NCBI RefSeq assembly: GCF_024449095.1
Contig: NZ_CP024627.1
Coordinates: 1,674,001 to 1,738,000 of the forward strand
DNA length: 64,000 nucleotides
Direction of reading: 5' to 3'
Source: Vibrio coralliilyticus
Lineage (GTDB): Bacteria; Pseudomonadota; Gammaproteobacteria; Enterobacterales; Vibrionaceae
Numbering within the stretch: the stretch's first letter is position 1; every line of letters begins with the position of its first letter. The notes beneath the pieces are model-generated. The model had not been told where the DNA came from. It made no database searches and saw only the letters and a program-made list of their open reading frames with translations. Of this stretch, positions 45,223-55,081 are shown piece by piece. The translations under genes and the position numbers were made by a program.

Positions 45223-45238
45223 TGGCACAGGTTATGCA
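45223..45238 (+). promoter_or_regulatory. Sigma-54 promoter of sypP
   Basis: TGGCAC-AGGTTA-TGCA: perfect -24 and -12 elements with right spacing, preceded by a T run. Start point near 45249. Confidence 0.83.
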
Positions 45239-45275
45239 ATTTCTAATTTAAACCATCGAACACCAAGGAAACCGC

Positions 45276-46367
45276 ATGACCAGTCAACCGAAAACAACCA
45301 TACATGTTGTTCAGCATTTGGCACCAGGTGGATTAGAAACATTAGCCATCAACATGCTCAAGTTTGCTAAACCAGACGAGAACGTTTTCCTTATCAGTCT
45401 CGAAGGAAGTCGCTGCGAAACATTGGCAAACTGGCCAAGCTTAAAGAACGTTGAAGATAAACTTATCTTTCTAACCAAGAAGCCCGGTTTTGATTTTGAG
45501 GCGATATCTAAACTGCGTAAACTATTCAAACAAATTAAACCTAGAGTCGTTCACACTCACCACATTGGGCCTCTGATTTATGGAGCGACTGCAGCTAAAC
45601 TGGCAGGTGTTCAACACATAGTCCACACAGAACACGACGCTTGGCATCTTAACAACCAAAAACATCTTCTGTTGCAAAGCCTTGCCTTGAAACTATCCCG
45701 TCCCAATCTGGTGGCAGATGCTGGGCTAGTAAAAGAGCAATTAGATGAGAAACTCAACTATGCCAATATCACTGTAATAAAAAACGGCATAGACTGTGAA
45801 AGATTCAAGCCGGGATCTCAGGCACAGGCACGCTGTGAGCTTGGCCTACCTGCGCATGGAAAAATCATAGGTTCCGCTGGACGCCTCGAAAAAGTAAAAG
45901 GTCACGATATCCTTCTCATGGCACTCCCTCTCATTAATAGCAATGTGACTCTCGCTATTGCAGGCATAGGAAGCCAAAAGGACGCATTAGCACGACTGGC
46001 TGAAGACTTATCTATCTCTCATCAAGTACGATTTCTCGATTTAGTTGAGGACATGCCAACCTTTTATCGTGCTCTCGATGTATTTTGCATGCCATCAAGA
46101 TGCGAGGGTTTCCCCCTTGCTCCACTGGAAGCGCAAGCGTGTGGCGTTCCTACAGTCGCGACAAACGTTGGTGGCACCAATGAAACGTTATGTCCTATAA
46201 CAAGTCAGCTCGCGGAAGCAGAAAATAGTAGTGAGCTTGCTTTGAAGCTATCCCAAATGTTGCTTGAGTCCCCTCAATCCTCACCACGCCAGTTTGTTGT
46301 CAACAATAACGACATTCGAAAAATGGTGGATGCCTATAGCGCAATAACACAGGAGGAATACGCATGA
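45276..46367 (+). CDS. sypP: SypP, glycosyltransferase family 4
   Basis: A 363-residue GT-B enzyme: VVQHLAPGGLETLAINMLKF, HTHHIGPLIYGATAAKLAGV, VIKNGIDCERFKPGS, IGSAGRLEKVKGHDILLMAL and CMPSRCEGFPLAPLEAQACG with the E-x7-E signature. ATG 45276 preceded by AAGGA. Overlaps sypQ by ATGA. First gene of the fourth syp unit. Confidence 0.89.
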   Translation: MTSQPKTTIHVVQHLAPGGLETLAINMLKFAKPDENVFLISLEGSRCETLANWPSLKNVEDKLIFLTKKPGFDFEAISKLRKLFKQIKPRVVHTHHIGPLIYGATAAKLAGVQHIVHTEHDAWHLNNQKHLLLQSLALKLSRPNLVADAGLVKEQLDEKLNYANITVIKNGIDCERFKPGSQAQARCELGLPAHGKIIGSAGRLEKVKGHDILLMALPLINSNVTLAIAGIGSQKDALARLAEDLSISHQVRFLDLVEDMPTFYRALDVFCMPSRCEGFPLAPLEAQACGVPTVATNVGGTNETLCPITSQLAEAENSSELALKLSQMLLESPQSSPRQFVVNNNDIRKMVDAYSAITQEEYA

Positions 46368-47548
46368 TTGATCTGACCATTGGAATTTTCTTCACAATCT
46401 GTGCTGGGCTCATCGTCTATCACCATGTCGGCTACCCTCTTGTGCTTGCTTGGTATTCTAAGCGCCACCCAGTGGAAAAAGTAAAGCCAATTGAACGTGG
46501 TTACAAGATCGCTCGTTCAGATAGACAATGTGCTGACATCACCATTCTTATCCCTGCATATAACGAAGAACAGTGGATCGCAGACAAAATTCGCAACTTA
46601 GCCTGTCTGGATTACCCGAAAGAACATTATAACGTCATCGTCGCTTGTGATGGTTGTACCGACAATACTGCTCAAGTGGCTCAGAACACGATTCAAGAAG
46701 CCATTTGCTGTGATACACATTTTGAAATTCGGGTATTTGAAGAGAACCGCGGAAAGGTTGCACTAGTGAATGAGCAGATGCTAACGATATCAAGTGACAT
46801 TACAGCATTGAGCGATGTGTCAGCTCTGATTTCTGTCGATGCCCTGCTGGTCGCCAACCAGCACTTCAAAGATAAAACTGTAGGTGCTGTTAACGGACAT
46901 TACCAATTACTTTCTAGTGGCAGTGAAGGTGAAAGCAAATACTGGCAATACCAAAGCAGAATGAAACTGCATGAGGCGAGTTTGGGTAGCACACTTGGCG
47001 CTCATGGGGCTTTCTATTTGTTCAGAACTCACTTGTTTGAACCGCTCAAGCAAAACGTTATCAACGACGATTTCATCATTCCAATGGAGATTATTCGTAA
47101 AGGATATCGAGTGGACTACGACAAGGACATGATCGCATTAGAGCTTGAAGCAACCAACACCGACAACGACTTTAAACGTCGACTCAGAATTTCTGCTGGC
47201 AACATGCAGCAAGCCCTGCAATTGGCAGAATTGTTTTTACCACGATACAAAGGCGTCGCTTTTGCTTTCTTTTCAGGCAAAGGTTTAAGACTGATTACAC
47301 CATACCTCATGATTCTGTGTCTGGCGCTTTCTGTCGTACTTATTCACCATCCAATATTTTTTATCGGGACCATTGTACAGCTCGCTGTTTACTCAGTTGC
47401 AATTCTGGGGCATGTGTTCCCACACATATTTAGCCATAAATACTGTCAATTAATCACATACATAGTAGCAGGACACTTTGCCAACCTAATTGGTGGCTTA
47501 CGCTATTTGTTCGGTTTCGAAGCCACTCGTTGGACAAGAATTCAATGA
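46364..47548 (+). CDS. sypQ: SypQ, membrane glycosyltransferase family 2
   Basis: A 394-residue GT-A enzyme: ITILIPAYNEEQWIADKIRN, VIVACDGCTDNTAQVA (D-x-D-type Asp residues), ALSDVSALISVDALLVANQH and a later DDFIIPMEIIRKGYRV. One N-terminal helix (about 4-22) and about two to three at the C-terminus (LITPYLMILCLALSVVLIHH, FIGTIVQLAVYSVAILGHVF). Processive or repeat-sugar adding activity. Stop followed after 13 bases by sypR. Confidence 0.89.
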   Translation: MIDLTIGIFFTICAGLIVYHHVGYPLVLAWYSKRHPVEKVKPIERGYKIARSDRQCADITILIPAYNEEQWIADKIRNLACLDYPKEHYNVIVACDGCTDNTAQVAQNTIQEAICCDTHFEIRVFEENRGKVALVNEQMLTISSDITALSDVSALISVDALLVANQHFKDKTVGAVNGHYQLLSSGSEGESKYWQYQSRMKLHEASLGSTLGAHGAFYLFRTHLFEPLKQNVINDDFIIPMEIIRKGYRVDYDKDMIALELEATNTDNDFKRRLRISAGNMQQALQLAELFLPRYKGVAFAFFSGKGLRLITPYLMILCLALSVVLIHHPIFFIGTIVQLAVYSVAILGHVFPHIFSHKYCQLITYIVAGHFANLIGGLRYLFGFEATRWTRIQ

Positions 47549-47561
47549 TAAGGAGCATCTT

Positions 47562-48200
47562 ATGAGCAACGTATCTTCTTTATATTCAATCTGGTTAGCA
47601 AAACGTATCTTCGATTTTCTATGCGCTGTAATCGGGCTTTTGATGCTTTCACCCATCTTGCCCGCGATTGCCTTAGCCATAAAACTCGACTCCAAAGGAC
47701 CTATTTTCTATAAGCAGCTGCGTGTGGGCAAATCGACACCAGAACAAATGATGTTCTTTGAAATCATTAAGTTTCGTACCATGTATGTCGATGCAGAAAC
47801 GCGTACAGGTGCAGTCTGGGCGACAGAGAACGACCCAAGAATTACTCCAGTTGGTCGTTTCTTGAGAAAGACACGCCTAGATGAGATCCCGCAGTTGTTT
47901 AATGTCATCCGAGGCGATATGTCATTGATTGGCCCACGCCCTGAACGCCCTAGCTTTTATAATAAGCTAGAAACGGCCATCCCTTACTTTGCTGACCGTA
48001 CCTATGGAGTAATGCCAGGCATCACAGGGTTAGCGCAGGTTAATCAAGGCTATGACACCTGTATCGATGACGTTCGCAGAAAAGTCGGCTTTGACCATAG
48101 TTATGCCTTATCACTGCGTTCGCTAAAATCTTGGATTCTGATGGATATCAGCATCATTACCAAAACACTCATCGTCATGGTCGACGGGCGAGGACGATAA
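47562..48200 (+). CDS. sypR: SypR, undecaprenyl-phosphate sugar-1-P transferase
   Basis: A 212-residue initiating phosphoglycosyltransferase (WbaP/WcaJ C-terminal type). A membrane helix (RIFDFLCAVIGLLMLSPILP, about 14-34) precedes the catalytic core: FEIIKFRTMYVDAE, DPRITPVGRFLRKTRLDEIP (Asp-Glu pair), QLFNVIRGDMSLIGPRPERP. It starts repeat-unit synthesis by attaching the first sugar phosphate to undecaprenyl phosphate. ATG 47562 with AAGGAG ahead; a start 72 bases earlier inside sypQ is rejected. Last gene of the locus. Confidence 0.92.
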   Translation: MSNVSSLYSIWLAKRIFDFLCAVIGLLMLSPILPAIALAIKLDSKGPIFYKQLRVGKSTPEQMMFFEIIKFRTMYVDAETRTGAVWATENDPRITPVGRFLRKTRLDEIPQLFNVIRGDMSLIGPRPERPSFYNKLETAIPYFADRTYGVMPGITGLAQVNQGYDTCIDDVRRKVGFDHSYALSLRSLKSWILMDISIITKTLIVMVDGRGR

Positions 48201-48213
48201 ATTAAGCACTTAG

Positions 48214-48240
48214 AGGAGAGCAATCCCGCTCTCCTTTTCT
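48214..48240 (+). terminator. Terminator of the syp locus
   Basis: Stem AGGAGAGC / GCTCTCCT with a 6-base loop, followed by TTTCTATTTT, right after sypR. Confidence 0.88.
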
Positions 48241-48358
48241 ATTTTGGTATAAAAAAACGCCAATTCGATTAGTTGTGAAGCAAACAGTTTAAAAACCAAT
48301 AATTTGCTCTTGCACGACCCAAAAAGTCTCGGTAATATCCATCTCGTTCTTAAGGAAT

Positions 48359-48435
48359 GGGTCCGTAGCTCAGTTGGTTAGAGTACTACCTTGACATGGT
48401 AGGGGTCGGCGATTCGAGTTCGCCCGGACCCACCA
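48359..48435 (+). tRNA. tRNA-Val (anticodon GAC), copy 1
   Basis: A 77-nucleotide cloverleaf: acceptor stem GGGTCCG / CGGACCC, D arm GTAGCTCAGTTGGTTAGAG, anticodon stem CTACC / GGTAG around TTGACAT (anticodon GAC), T arm with TTCGAGT, encoded CCA end. Confidence 0.96.
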
Positions 48436-48468
48436 CTCCTTGCTTAAATGCACTAAGAACAAAAATTT

Positions 48469-48545
48469 GGGTCCGTAGCTCAGTTGGTTAGAGTACTACC
48501 TTGACATGGTAGGGGTCGGCGATTCGAGTTCGCCCGGACCCACCA
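48469..48545 (+). tRNA. tRNA-Val (anticodon GAC), copy 2
   Basis: Identical in all 77 positions to the copy 33 bases upstream, so the two form a 110-base-period direct repeat. Copies identical to the base point to recent duplication or gene conversion. The 3' end is followed 7 bases later by a terminator. Confidence 0.96.
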
Positions 48546-48551
48546 AATTTT

Positions 48552-48584
48552 ACAACAAAGCCCGCTATAAGCGGGCTTTGTTGT
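48552..48584 (+). terminator. Terminator of the tRNA-Val operon
   Basis: A 14-bp perfect stem, ACAACAAAGCCCGC / GCGGGCTTTGTTGT, with a 5-base loop. Confidence 0.88.
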
Positions 48585-48637
48585 ATATAAGCAAATCTGT
48601 TCTACCAAAGCATGTCAGCAACAACGACAATATCATA

Positions 48638-48651
48638 TTGACACGTGTCAA
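48638..48651. repeat. 14-bp palindrome TTGACACGTGTCAA
   Basis: Perfect palindrome in the non-coding stretch between the tRNA-Val pair and the defence island. Could be an operator for a dimeric repressor; no known site is recognised. Two more hairpins (CACCAGG / CCTGGTG at 48727-48744 and CACCT / AGGTG at 48761-48776) lie between it and the end of druE. Confidence 0.35.
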
Positions 48652-48793
48652 AACTGACACCCTCAAACACATACAGCTAATACTGCCTAATCGCGTGTGT
48701 ATTGACAATGTTAAATACAATCCAATCACCAGGCCGACCTGGTGTTTGTAGATTTAGAGACACCTGTAGCTAGGTGCCTCAACTTGACTTAAT

Positions 48794-51700
48794 TCATTGT
48801 TCTGTTGATACAAACGATTTTCTGACTTGCAACATCACATCAGTCGACCAAGACTCACTATTGCTCACAACTAGGTTTGACTCTTTATTTCTTAAGTCTC
48901 GCAGTTGTGGGCCTAAGTCTGAGTGAAAACTGTATTTCACTGTATCGAATCTCGAAGTCGTATCTGAAATACGCCAGTACCCTACCCCCTGATCAAACTT
49001 GAAGACTAGCTCTCTGCCAGACTCTAGTTTAAGAGTTAGCAATCTTCGGTGGGCGATAGAGCTGCGCTTTTCGTGACATTTCACACTAGGTTTCACACCT
49101 AACTTCAACTCACCCCAAACCTCATAAGCCTCGATAAACTCTCCCTTATCTTGCCAATCATGATGAAGATAGTGACCTACTGTTTGCTTTTCGTGATAAA
49201 GCGTATTAATCGTGACTGTTCTAATGCTATCAAAGCCTCGGCATATGTAGCCAAGCAGCTCACAAATCATCAACATTGAAGATGGGCTTTGTATATATCG
49301 ATCACTATATTCAACTTCAAAGATGCTTTCGCTCTTTAATAACTCAGCAAGGTTAGGGTTGGTTTTGAACATGGTAATCCAGAATGCTTTTCCGAACATA
49401 CTCAATGAGCCATTCAGCTCTTCAACCAACTCTATTGACTCTATCTGTGGAGCTTCCCCCTTCTTACTGATTGACAGTTCAAAAGGGCTTATTGGGTGAA
49501 GTTTAGTGCCTTCGCAGCAAATCGATATACCACCTTGCTGTAACCAGAATTTTCCAGGGATCGTGTTTTCAGCTACAGTGTTGGCAATCGTTGATACTTT
49601 ATTTCCATCGCTTAATTGTGCCATTAAGAGAGGTGATACCTCATCTGCTCTTGAAATCTGAACACCCAACTTCTGGAAGGTCCACAGCTCCTCTTCAAAC
49701 TCCTGGCTTAACTTGGTGGAGGTCAAGACTAAGGCCACACCTATCTCATCACTCAAGAGGTATCCAGCAATAGTTCGCTTGAAGTCTGGGTGAGTCAGAT
49801 CCCATTCATCACAGTCAGGATTCAGAAATAGAGTTAACGATTTAGCGCCTAAGTTTATCTGCTTACGAATTGTTCCAAGAACTGAATAGGGCTGGTACTC
49901 ACCTTGGCTATATTCGGCTAATGCCTCGGGAAGGCGGTTAAAGTGATTGAAGTCATTCCCTACCCAATCCCTTGCAAGCGCAGTGTCAATCTCATCTATA
50001 TCATGACGAGTGTCTGATTCTAACAAACAATCACTACAACCAGAGACGCAGTTAGGGCAAGTAAGCCCAGAAATCATATCCGCCAAAATTGTCTGAATAT
50101 ATTGACTTGCTGAACTTGAGAAGCCAGCTCCACCAGAAATAACATCATACAACTGAATCACCATCGCTGATGTTGTTCCCTCGATGATAGTAGGTCTAAT
50201 CGCATACCCCATTTCAGATGTCGATATGCCTAGCTGTTTTGCAAGTGCCGCGCGAAGCGAGACTGCTAATGTCATTGCGACGGTACGACCATCGTTGTCA
50301 CAGCTAATATACTCATGCCTAACTGGATGACTTAGTACTAACTCAAACACATCCGTTTTCGAGTGGCACCCAAGATGAACCCCTTTCATCAAGGTAGCCG
50401 AACCATCACAGGTGACATTTCCTTCACCTGATTTGTCTTTCTTAACCGCTTTTAACGGTTTATGAGGTGTACTAGGGTTTAGCGCGGCTGGATAGTCTCC
50501 GTTTTTGTCCAACGACTCTGCGCGACCACAAGACATACACAAGGCATATCCTTTGCCATATTCTCCTGAGCTGTGGTTAAAGACAGTACCTTCTGCCGTT
50601 GAAACCATGAACCCCATCGCTGTGTTCGGAAGATCTATGTAAGGAGCCTTTCCTGTTGAAACCCAGGCATCTTCCACTGGAATGAACTTTTGTGTCGATA
50701 TGTCATTTGAGGGAGCATGATAAAAGTCTGTAGCAAAGCCTGTAGGTTGTAATACTTGTCTAATGTGTTGCCCTTTGATAGGAGCTCCACACGCTGAGTT
50801 AGTACAATTCATGTTTAGTGATGATGCAGAAACAGACTCTTCATATCCTGTTTGTCCACAACTATCGCAGCGCCAAGCTAAGTCGAATTTTTGAGCTTCA
50901 TTAACCCCAGAGTCAGATACATTGTGCCAATGCAATGTAACCCCACCAGAGCGAAACACTCGTCCATCAAGAACCACCTCAGAACCCGGAGAGTACTCTC
51001 TTATTGCAATCGCTAGGTTGCGACTTGGAAGTCCTCTAAAGCGCGAGACATTGTCCTCTCGTTCATTAGACTTCTTTTCTTTACCTTGTTTCTCACGGAT
51101 AAAGTCTTCAATATTGTTGTTGTCAAAATTGACGACATCGGTAGGAAAACCGTAACCAGGTAAGAATGCTTTGGATGCAAGCTCTCTCAGCAAATACTCT
51201 TGTACCAGCCTGCTCTTTTCAAGTCTAAGGCGATATGCGTAAGGACTCTCGACATCAGCTACGACTAACTCCTGCTCTAAATAGTTGTACTCATTAAACC
51301 ATTTACTTTTGAGTTGCTGGATAACGTTAGATGCGAAAGCACGCAATGTATAAGGTTGGCTACCTGCTAGCCCAGTTCCACGAACCAATGCAGTCACATC
51401 AGAGTCCCAGTCTCTTGCATCGCTCTCAAGCCAATTGAGGAAGCTGTCACAAACGGCATTGCCTTCAGGTAAATAAAACCATTCCAAGTTCAAAGAGGTT
51501 TTTTCTTTGTTAGTTGAGCCAATCTGTGTCTTCAAAAAGATTGAAAGCAACAACGAATTCAAATGTCGCTGAATCAACCTCTGAGAGTTAAACGCGATAT
51601 ACGGTGCTGGAATTTTTGTTACAAATGGCCACTTTGGTTGTTGGAACACTTGCTGATCGTGAGGGTTTCCTTTGCATAGTGTATATGAAATAGCACGAGA

Positions 51701-54700
51701 CTCTTTACTTCGCCCAGCCCGACCCGCTCGCTGCAAATAGTTTGCTGGGTGTGGTGGTACATTGTTCATTACAACCGCACTGATACCGCCAATATCAACA
51801 CCCATTTCCATTGTGGTTGAACAGTTAAGAACATTGATTTTTCCTTTTTTGAACAGATCTTCATATTCATTTAGGCGATCAGAGCTTTGTTGTGCAGAGT
51901 GCTCCGCTGTGCGGTAGTAAAGTCCCCCTTCGACAGCACGATCGTTGATATCCGTCCACAGATTGTGCTCTCTTAAATATGATACCTTAGAGTCTTTACC
52001 AACTACCTCGCGTATGTGTTTCAGCCCTTTCTGATAGTCATGTTGAGTTGCTTCAACCTGCCAAACACACGGAAATTCCACTTCAACGCATTTGTATTGA
52101 CTAATATCTTCCACCTTACGCGGGAGATAAGGTGAAATGCCCCTAAAGGTAGTGTCAATAAGCTTATTAGTGACTTTGCAAATGTGCACTTTATCAACGA
52201 AGGAGAAAGTTATCTTATTACGGTCTAGAGCAAAGCGATTGTTATCGGGCGATAAAATCCGAGTGTTTACAGTAAGTTCACGCCATGCACTAGATAGCCA
52301 ACTATTGATGATATCCTTACCGATGGAAGAGTCAGCGTTTATGTTTGAGGTTGCTGCTAACAGTTTGACAAGGCGATTGTGATTGCCACTGCGAATTTGT
52401 GGCCACTTTTTTACTCGTCCTTCATTGGCTTCTTCAGAGTCAGGGTTACGCAACGATTTCGAAGCAAAACGGCTACCAACCCATTTCAACCAGCCAGCAT
52501 CTTCGAGACGTAAGAAATTATTTTCACGAATATAAAAGTCGAGAGATACCTTTATGAAATCTAACCAATCATCGAGTTCGTAACCATATTCCTCCCAATA
52601 AGCGGGACAGGTTTTGATTTTATCGAGCCCGGCATAACCAACCTTGACCAAGCCTTGGGTTTCTGAACTATTTTGTCGTTTAGGGCGACGTGCAAACTCT
52701 CGAAACAACAGCATGTCAGCGAGCTTTGCACTACCGTCAAATTGCTTGAATATTTCTGGCGACAAATATTGGTTGTACTGAAGCATTGCACCATTTAAAT
52801 CACTCTTTTTAGCAAGTTCTGTCACCATTTCGTTCCAGCTCAGCGTAGCCAGAGTTAACTCGGAGCCACCACTGTCAATTGCGCTCGCTTGAACTTCCAG
52901 CATCTCAGCTGGACCATTCATCCCCATTGCTCTTAGCTCTTCAGCTTTAGCAAGAAGGTCTTGTGCTGATACTCCCTCTGAAGGCCTATCAGCGTTATGA
53001 GGCTGAGAAAGCTGTTTTTCTCGCAATACTTCAACCACAGCACCACGTAGCTTGGACCGCTCAGCTTCTTGCTGCATTCTTACGGACAAGCGAGCTGTAC
53101 CTTGACGGCTATCGGTGAAGGTAATTAATCGTCTACCACGTGCGGGTAAAGATTGAGGCCCCTCGGGACCATCAGCAACAATATCAGGGCAAAACTCTAA
53201 TAATGTCGGAACAACATTGGCAATATAAAATGGTGCGCCTAAAATAGCCCGGCGGAACGGAGAACCATCGTTGTATCCCTCAAAATTACAGGAACAGCAG
53301 GTTTGTTTTTTCGCAGTATCCATCATGAGTTCATACCCTGGCTTTACTGAACCAATGATGCCATCTTTACCAATATTGATAGCTGCATAATGCTCGTGCT
53401 CATCTTGCTTAGCACCAAACATTTCAGGGTAACGATCGGTATCATCTAACTGCTGAACGTCTTGATCTTCTTCATCAAGCCTTTCTTGTTGCAGTGAGAA
53501 TTCATCTCCTGCACTGCCGTTCCACTGAAGTAGCTTGCCTTTTTTATCTAGCCCCATCAAATGAGGCTCATTACACTCTAAACAGAAACTGAGTTCTAAA
53601 ACGGGTGCGCCGCAATCACAAGTTTGCCTTTGCACCGCATAAACATTACCAAATGGCCACTCTTGTTCAAGCTGTGTTCCTTGTTTACAAGAACAGTTTC
53701 TATTGATACATGCCCACAAACCAATCGTCATTCGTTGAAAAAAATGAGCTCGCAGCTTTAAAAACGCTTCCGAATATTTATCTCGTTTCGTTCCGGTCAA
53801 TAGATCTAACCAGCGTAACAATTCTTGCTGGCTTAACTGTGGTTGATTGGATAAAACGCTCGACTTCTCATTGATCTCACTGAGCGTCAGTGGCGCATCA
53901 CTTTCGACAATTACTTTTCTCAAGATATGTGCATAGGAAGAAGCTTGAAGCGCAACGAATCGCTCCTTTGATATTTCAGGATTTGGCTTTTTGCTAGGTT
54001 CACCGCCTGGCTCTATACCCTCTAAATCGTCTAGAGAGAGCTCAACGCTTTCTACAAAGTCCAGTTCCGGAATAACACGACGTCCACCGATCACTTTGAT
54101 TTGATCTTTGGGCACATCCGCTAGTTTGGATAGATAGTCGGTCAGTTGTTCCGTTGCATTGGCATCGGCAATGGTTGCTGAGGTGGCGACAAAACGAACA
54201 TTTTTAGCCTCTACACCAAAAGCATGTAGCACTCTACGTAGTTGCAATGACAGTTCAGCGGCTTGTGAGCCCACATAAGTATGGGCTTCATCAAGAACAA
54301 TCCAACGTAGAGACTTTTCTGCTCTCGACTGTTCGATTATTGGCGCATCAATTTGTCTTACCAGCATATATTCAAGCATGGTGCCGTTGGTCACGAGGAT
54401 TGGTGCTGGTTCTTTACGCATTAACTCGCGAGAATGAACTTCATTACGATGCTCTTGCTGCAGTTTACGAACTTTGTTCTCACTGTTTTCAGTATTACCG
54501 TTGTACAAGCAGTATCGAATGCCCTCTCCAAAGTGCTTAGTCCAAGCATCTAAACGTTCTTGCTGCGAATTAATCAACGCATTTAATGGGTATAGGAAAA
54601 GAGCTCTTACTCCCACTAATGGCGATTGTTTCTGGTGGTACTCGCGGTAAAGGTCTTCCAATACCGGGACCATAAAGCATTCTGTTTTACCCGAACCTGT

Positions 54701-55072
54701 ACCAGATGTGACAACTACAGACTTTGGAGTATCTTCAAGAAGAGTACCCCACGCCTCAAGCTGGTGTCGAAATGGATTGAACTTAGCCTCAAATCGGTAT
54801 CGACCATTGCTTTTGTCATCAAGAGCATCAATCACCGCTTTAGAGAGTAGATTTCCCTCCAGTTCAGCAACCTTGAGTTCAGCGTACTCCCAACCGAAAG
54901 TATGCTCGAACAATGGCGGAGCAAGGAACGCATCCTCTTGACCACAATCAACAGACATAATGTCACTCAAGTGATTGCGTAAATTAGGGTCTGTTATACC
55001 AAGAACACTTAACGTTGACTCTTTGCTACGCGAAATAGACTGCTCAACTAAATCAGAAAAATAACGGGTCAT
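48794..55072 (-). CDS. druE: DruE-like DEAD/DEAH helicase with DUF1998-type C-terminus (Druantia)
   Basis: A very large (2092-residue) cytoplasmic helicase. Helicase motifs: SVVVTSGTGSGKTECF (Walker A, about 118-133), VLDEAHTYVGS (DEAH at 261-264), FVATSATIAD (motif III), STTMEMGVDIGGISAVV and NYLQRAGRAGRSKES (motif VI). Cysteine clusters follow motif III (CINRNCSCKQ, CDCGAP, CLEC, CCSC) and a C-terminal DUF1998-type region has TCPNCVSGCSDCLLES. These features and the size are those of DruE in Druantia systems. The partner encoded 9 bases upstream fits type III. It presumably moves along or unwinds phage DNA; the mechanism is not known. Confidence 0.85.
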   Translation of the reverse strand: MTRYFSDLVEQSISRSKESTLSVLGITDPNLRNHLSDIMSVDCGQEDAFLAPPLFEHTFGWEYAELKVAELEGNLLSKAVIDALDDKSNGRYRFEAKFNPFRHQLEAWGTLLEDTPKSVVVTSGTGSGKTECFMVPVLEDLYREYHQKQSPLVGVRALFLYPLNALINSQQERLDAWTKHFGEGIRYCLYNGNTENSENKVRKLQQEHRNEVHSRELMRKEPAPILVTNGTMLEYMLVRQIDAPIIEQSRAEKSLRWIVLDEAHTYVGSQAAELSLQLRRVLHAFGVEAKNVRFVATSATIADANATEQLTDYLSKLADVPKDQIKVIGGRRVIPELDFVESVELSLDDLEGIEPGGEPSKKPNPEISKERFVALQASSYAHILRKVIVESDAPLTLSEINEKSSVLSNQPQLSQQELLRWLDLLTGTKRDKYSEAFLKLRAHFFQRMTIGLWACINRNCSCKQGTQLEQEWPFGNVYAVQRQTCDCGAPVLELSFCLECNEPHLMGLDKKGKLLQWNGSAGDEFSLQQERLDEEDQDVQQLDDTDRYPEMFGAKQDEHEHYAAINIGKDGIIGSVKPGYELMMDTAKKQTCCSCNFEGYNDGSPFRRAILGAPFYIANVVPTLLEFCPDIVADGPEGPQSLPARGRRLITFTDSRQGTARLSVRMQQEAERSKLRGAVVEVLREKQLSQPHNADRPSEGVSAQDLLAKAEELRAMGMNGPAEMLEVQASAIDSGGSELTLATLSWNEMVTELAKKSDLNGAMLQYNQYLSPEIFKQFDGSAKLADMLLFREFARRPKRQNSSETQGLVKVGYAGLDKIKTCPAYWEEYGYELDDWLDFIKVSLDFYIRENNFLRLEDAGWLKWVGSRFASKSLRNPDSEEANEGRVKKWPQIRSGNHNRLVKLLAATSNINADSSIGKDIINSWLSSAWRELTVNTRILSPDNNRFALDRNKITFSFVDKVHICKVTNKLIDTTFRGISPYLPRKVEDISQYKCVEVEFPCVWQVEATQHDYQKGLKHIREVVGKDSKVSYLREHNLWTDINDRAVEGGLYYRTAEHSAQQSSDRLNEYEDLFKKGKINVLNCSTTMEMGVDIGGISAVVMNNVPPHPANYLQRAGRAGRSKESRAISYTLCKGNPHDQQVFQQPKWPFVTKIPAPYIAFNSQRLIQRHLNSLLLSIFLKTQIGSTNKEKTSLNLEWFYLPEGNAVCDSFLNWLESDARDWDSDVTALVRGTGLAGSQPYTLRAFASNVIQQLKSKWFNEYNYLEQELVVADVESPYAYRLRLEKSRLVQEYLLRELASKAFLPGYGFPTDVVNFDNNNIEDFIREKQGKEKKSNEREDNVSRFRGLPSRNLAIAIREYSPGSEVVLDGRVFRSGGVTLHWHNVSDSGVNEAQKFDLAWRCDSCGQTGYEESVSASSLNMNCTNSACGAPIKGQHIRQVLQPTGFATDFYHAPSNDISTQKFIPVEDAWVSTGKAPYIDLPNTAMGFMVSTAEGTVFNHSSGEYGKGYALCMSCGRAESLDKNGDYPAALNPSTPHKPLKAVKKDKSGEGNVTCDGSATLMKGVHLGCHSKTDVFELVLSHPVRHEYISCDNDGRTVAMTLAVSLRAALAKQLGISTSEMGYAIRPTIIEGTTSAMVIQLYDVISGGAGFSSSASQYIQTILADMISGLTCPNCVSGCSDCLLESDTRHDIDEIDTALARDWVGNDFNHFNRLPEALAEYSQGEYQPYSVLGTIRKQINLGAKSLTLFLNPDCDEWDLTHPDFKRTIAGYLLSDEIGVALVLTSTKLSQEFEEELWTFQKLGVQISRADEVSPLLMAQLSDGNKVSTIANTVAENTIPGKFWLQQGGISICCEGTKLHPISPFELSISKKGEAPQIESIELVEELNGSLSMFGKAFWITMFKTNPNLAELLKSESIFEVEYSDRYIQSPSSMLMICELLGYICRGFDSIRTVTINTLYHEKQTVGHYLHHDWQDKGEFIEAYEVWGELKLGVKPSVKCHEKRSSIAHRRLLTLKLESGRELVFKFDQGVGYWRISDTTSRFDTVKYSFHSDLGPQLRDLRNKESNLVVSNSESWSTDVMLQVRKSFVSTEQ

Positions 55073-55081
55073 AACAGTTCC

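Noticed and set aside
48600..48793. Phage attachment repeat of the tRNA-Val 3' end right after copy 2
   Set aside because: Apart from the second tRNA gene itself, no partial copy of the tRNA 3' end is found in this stretch.
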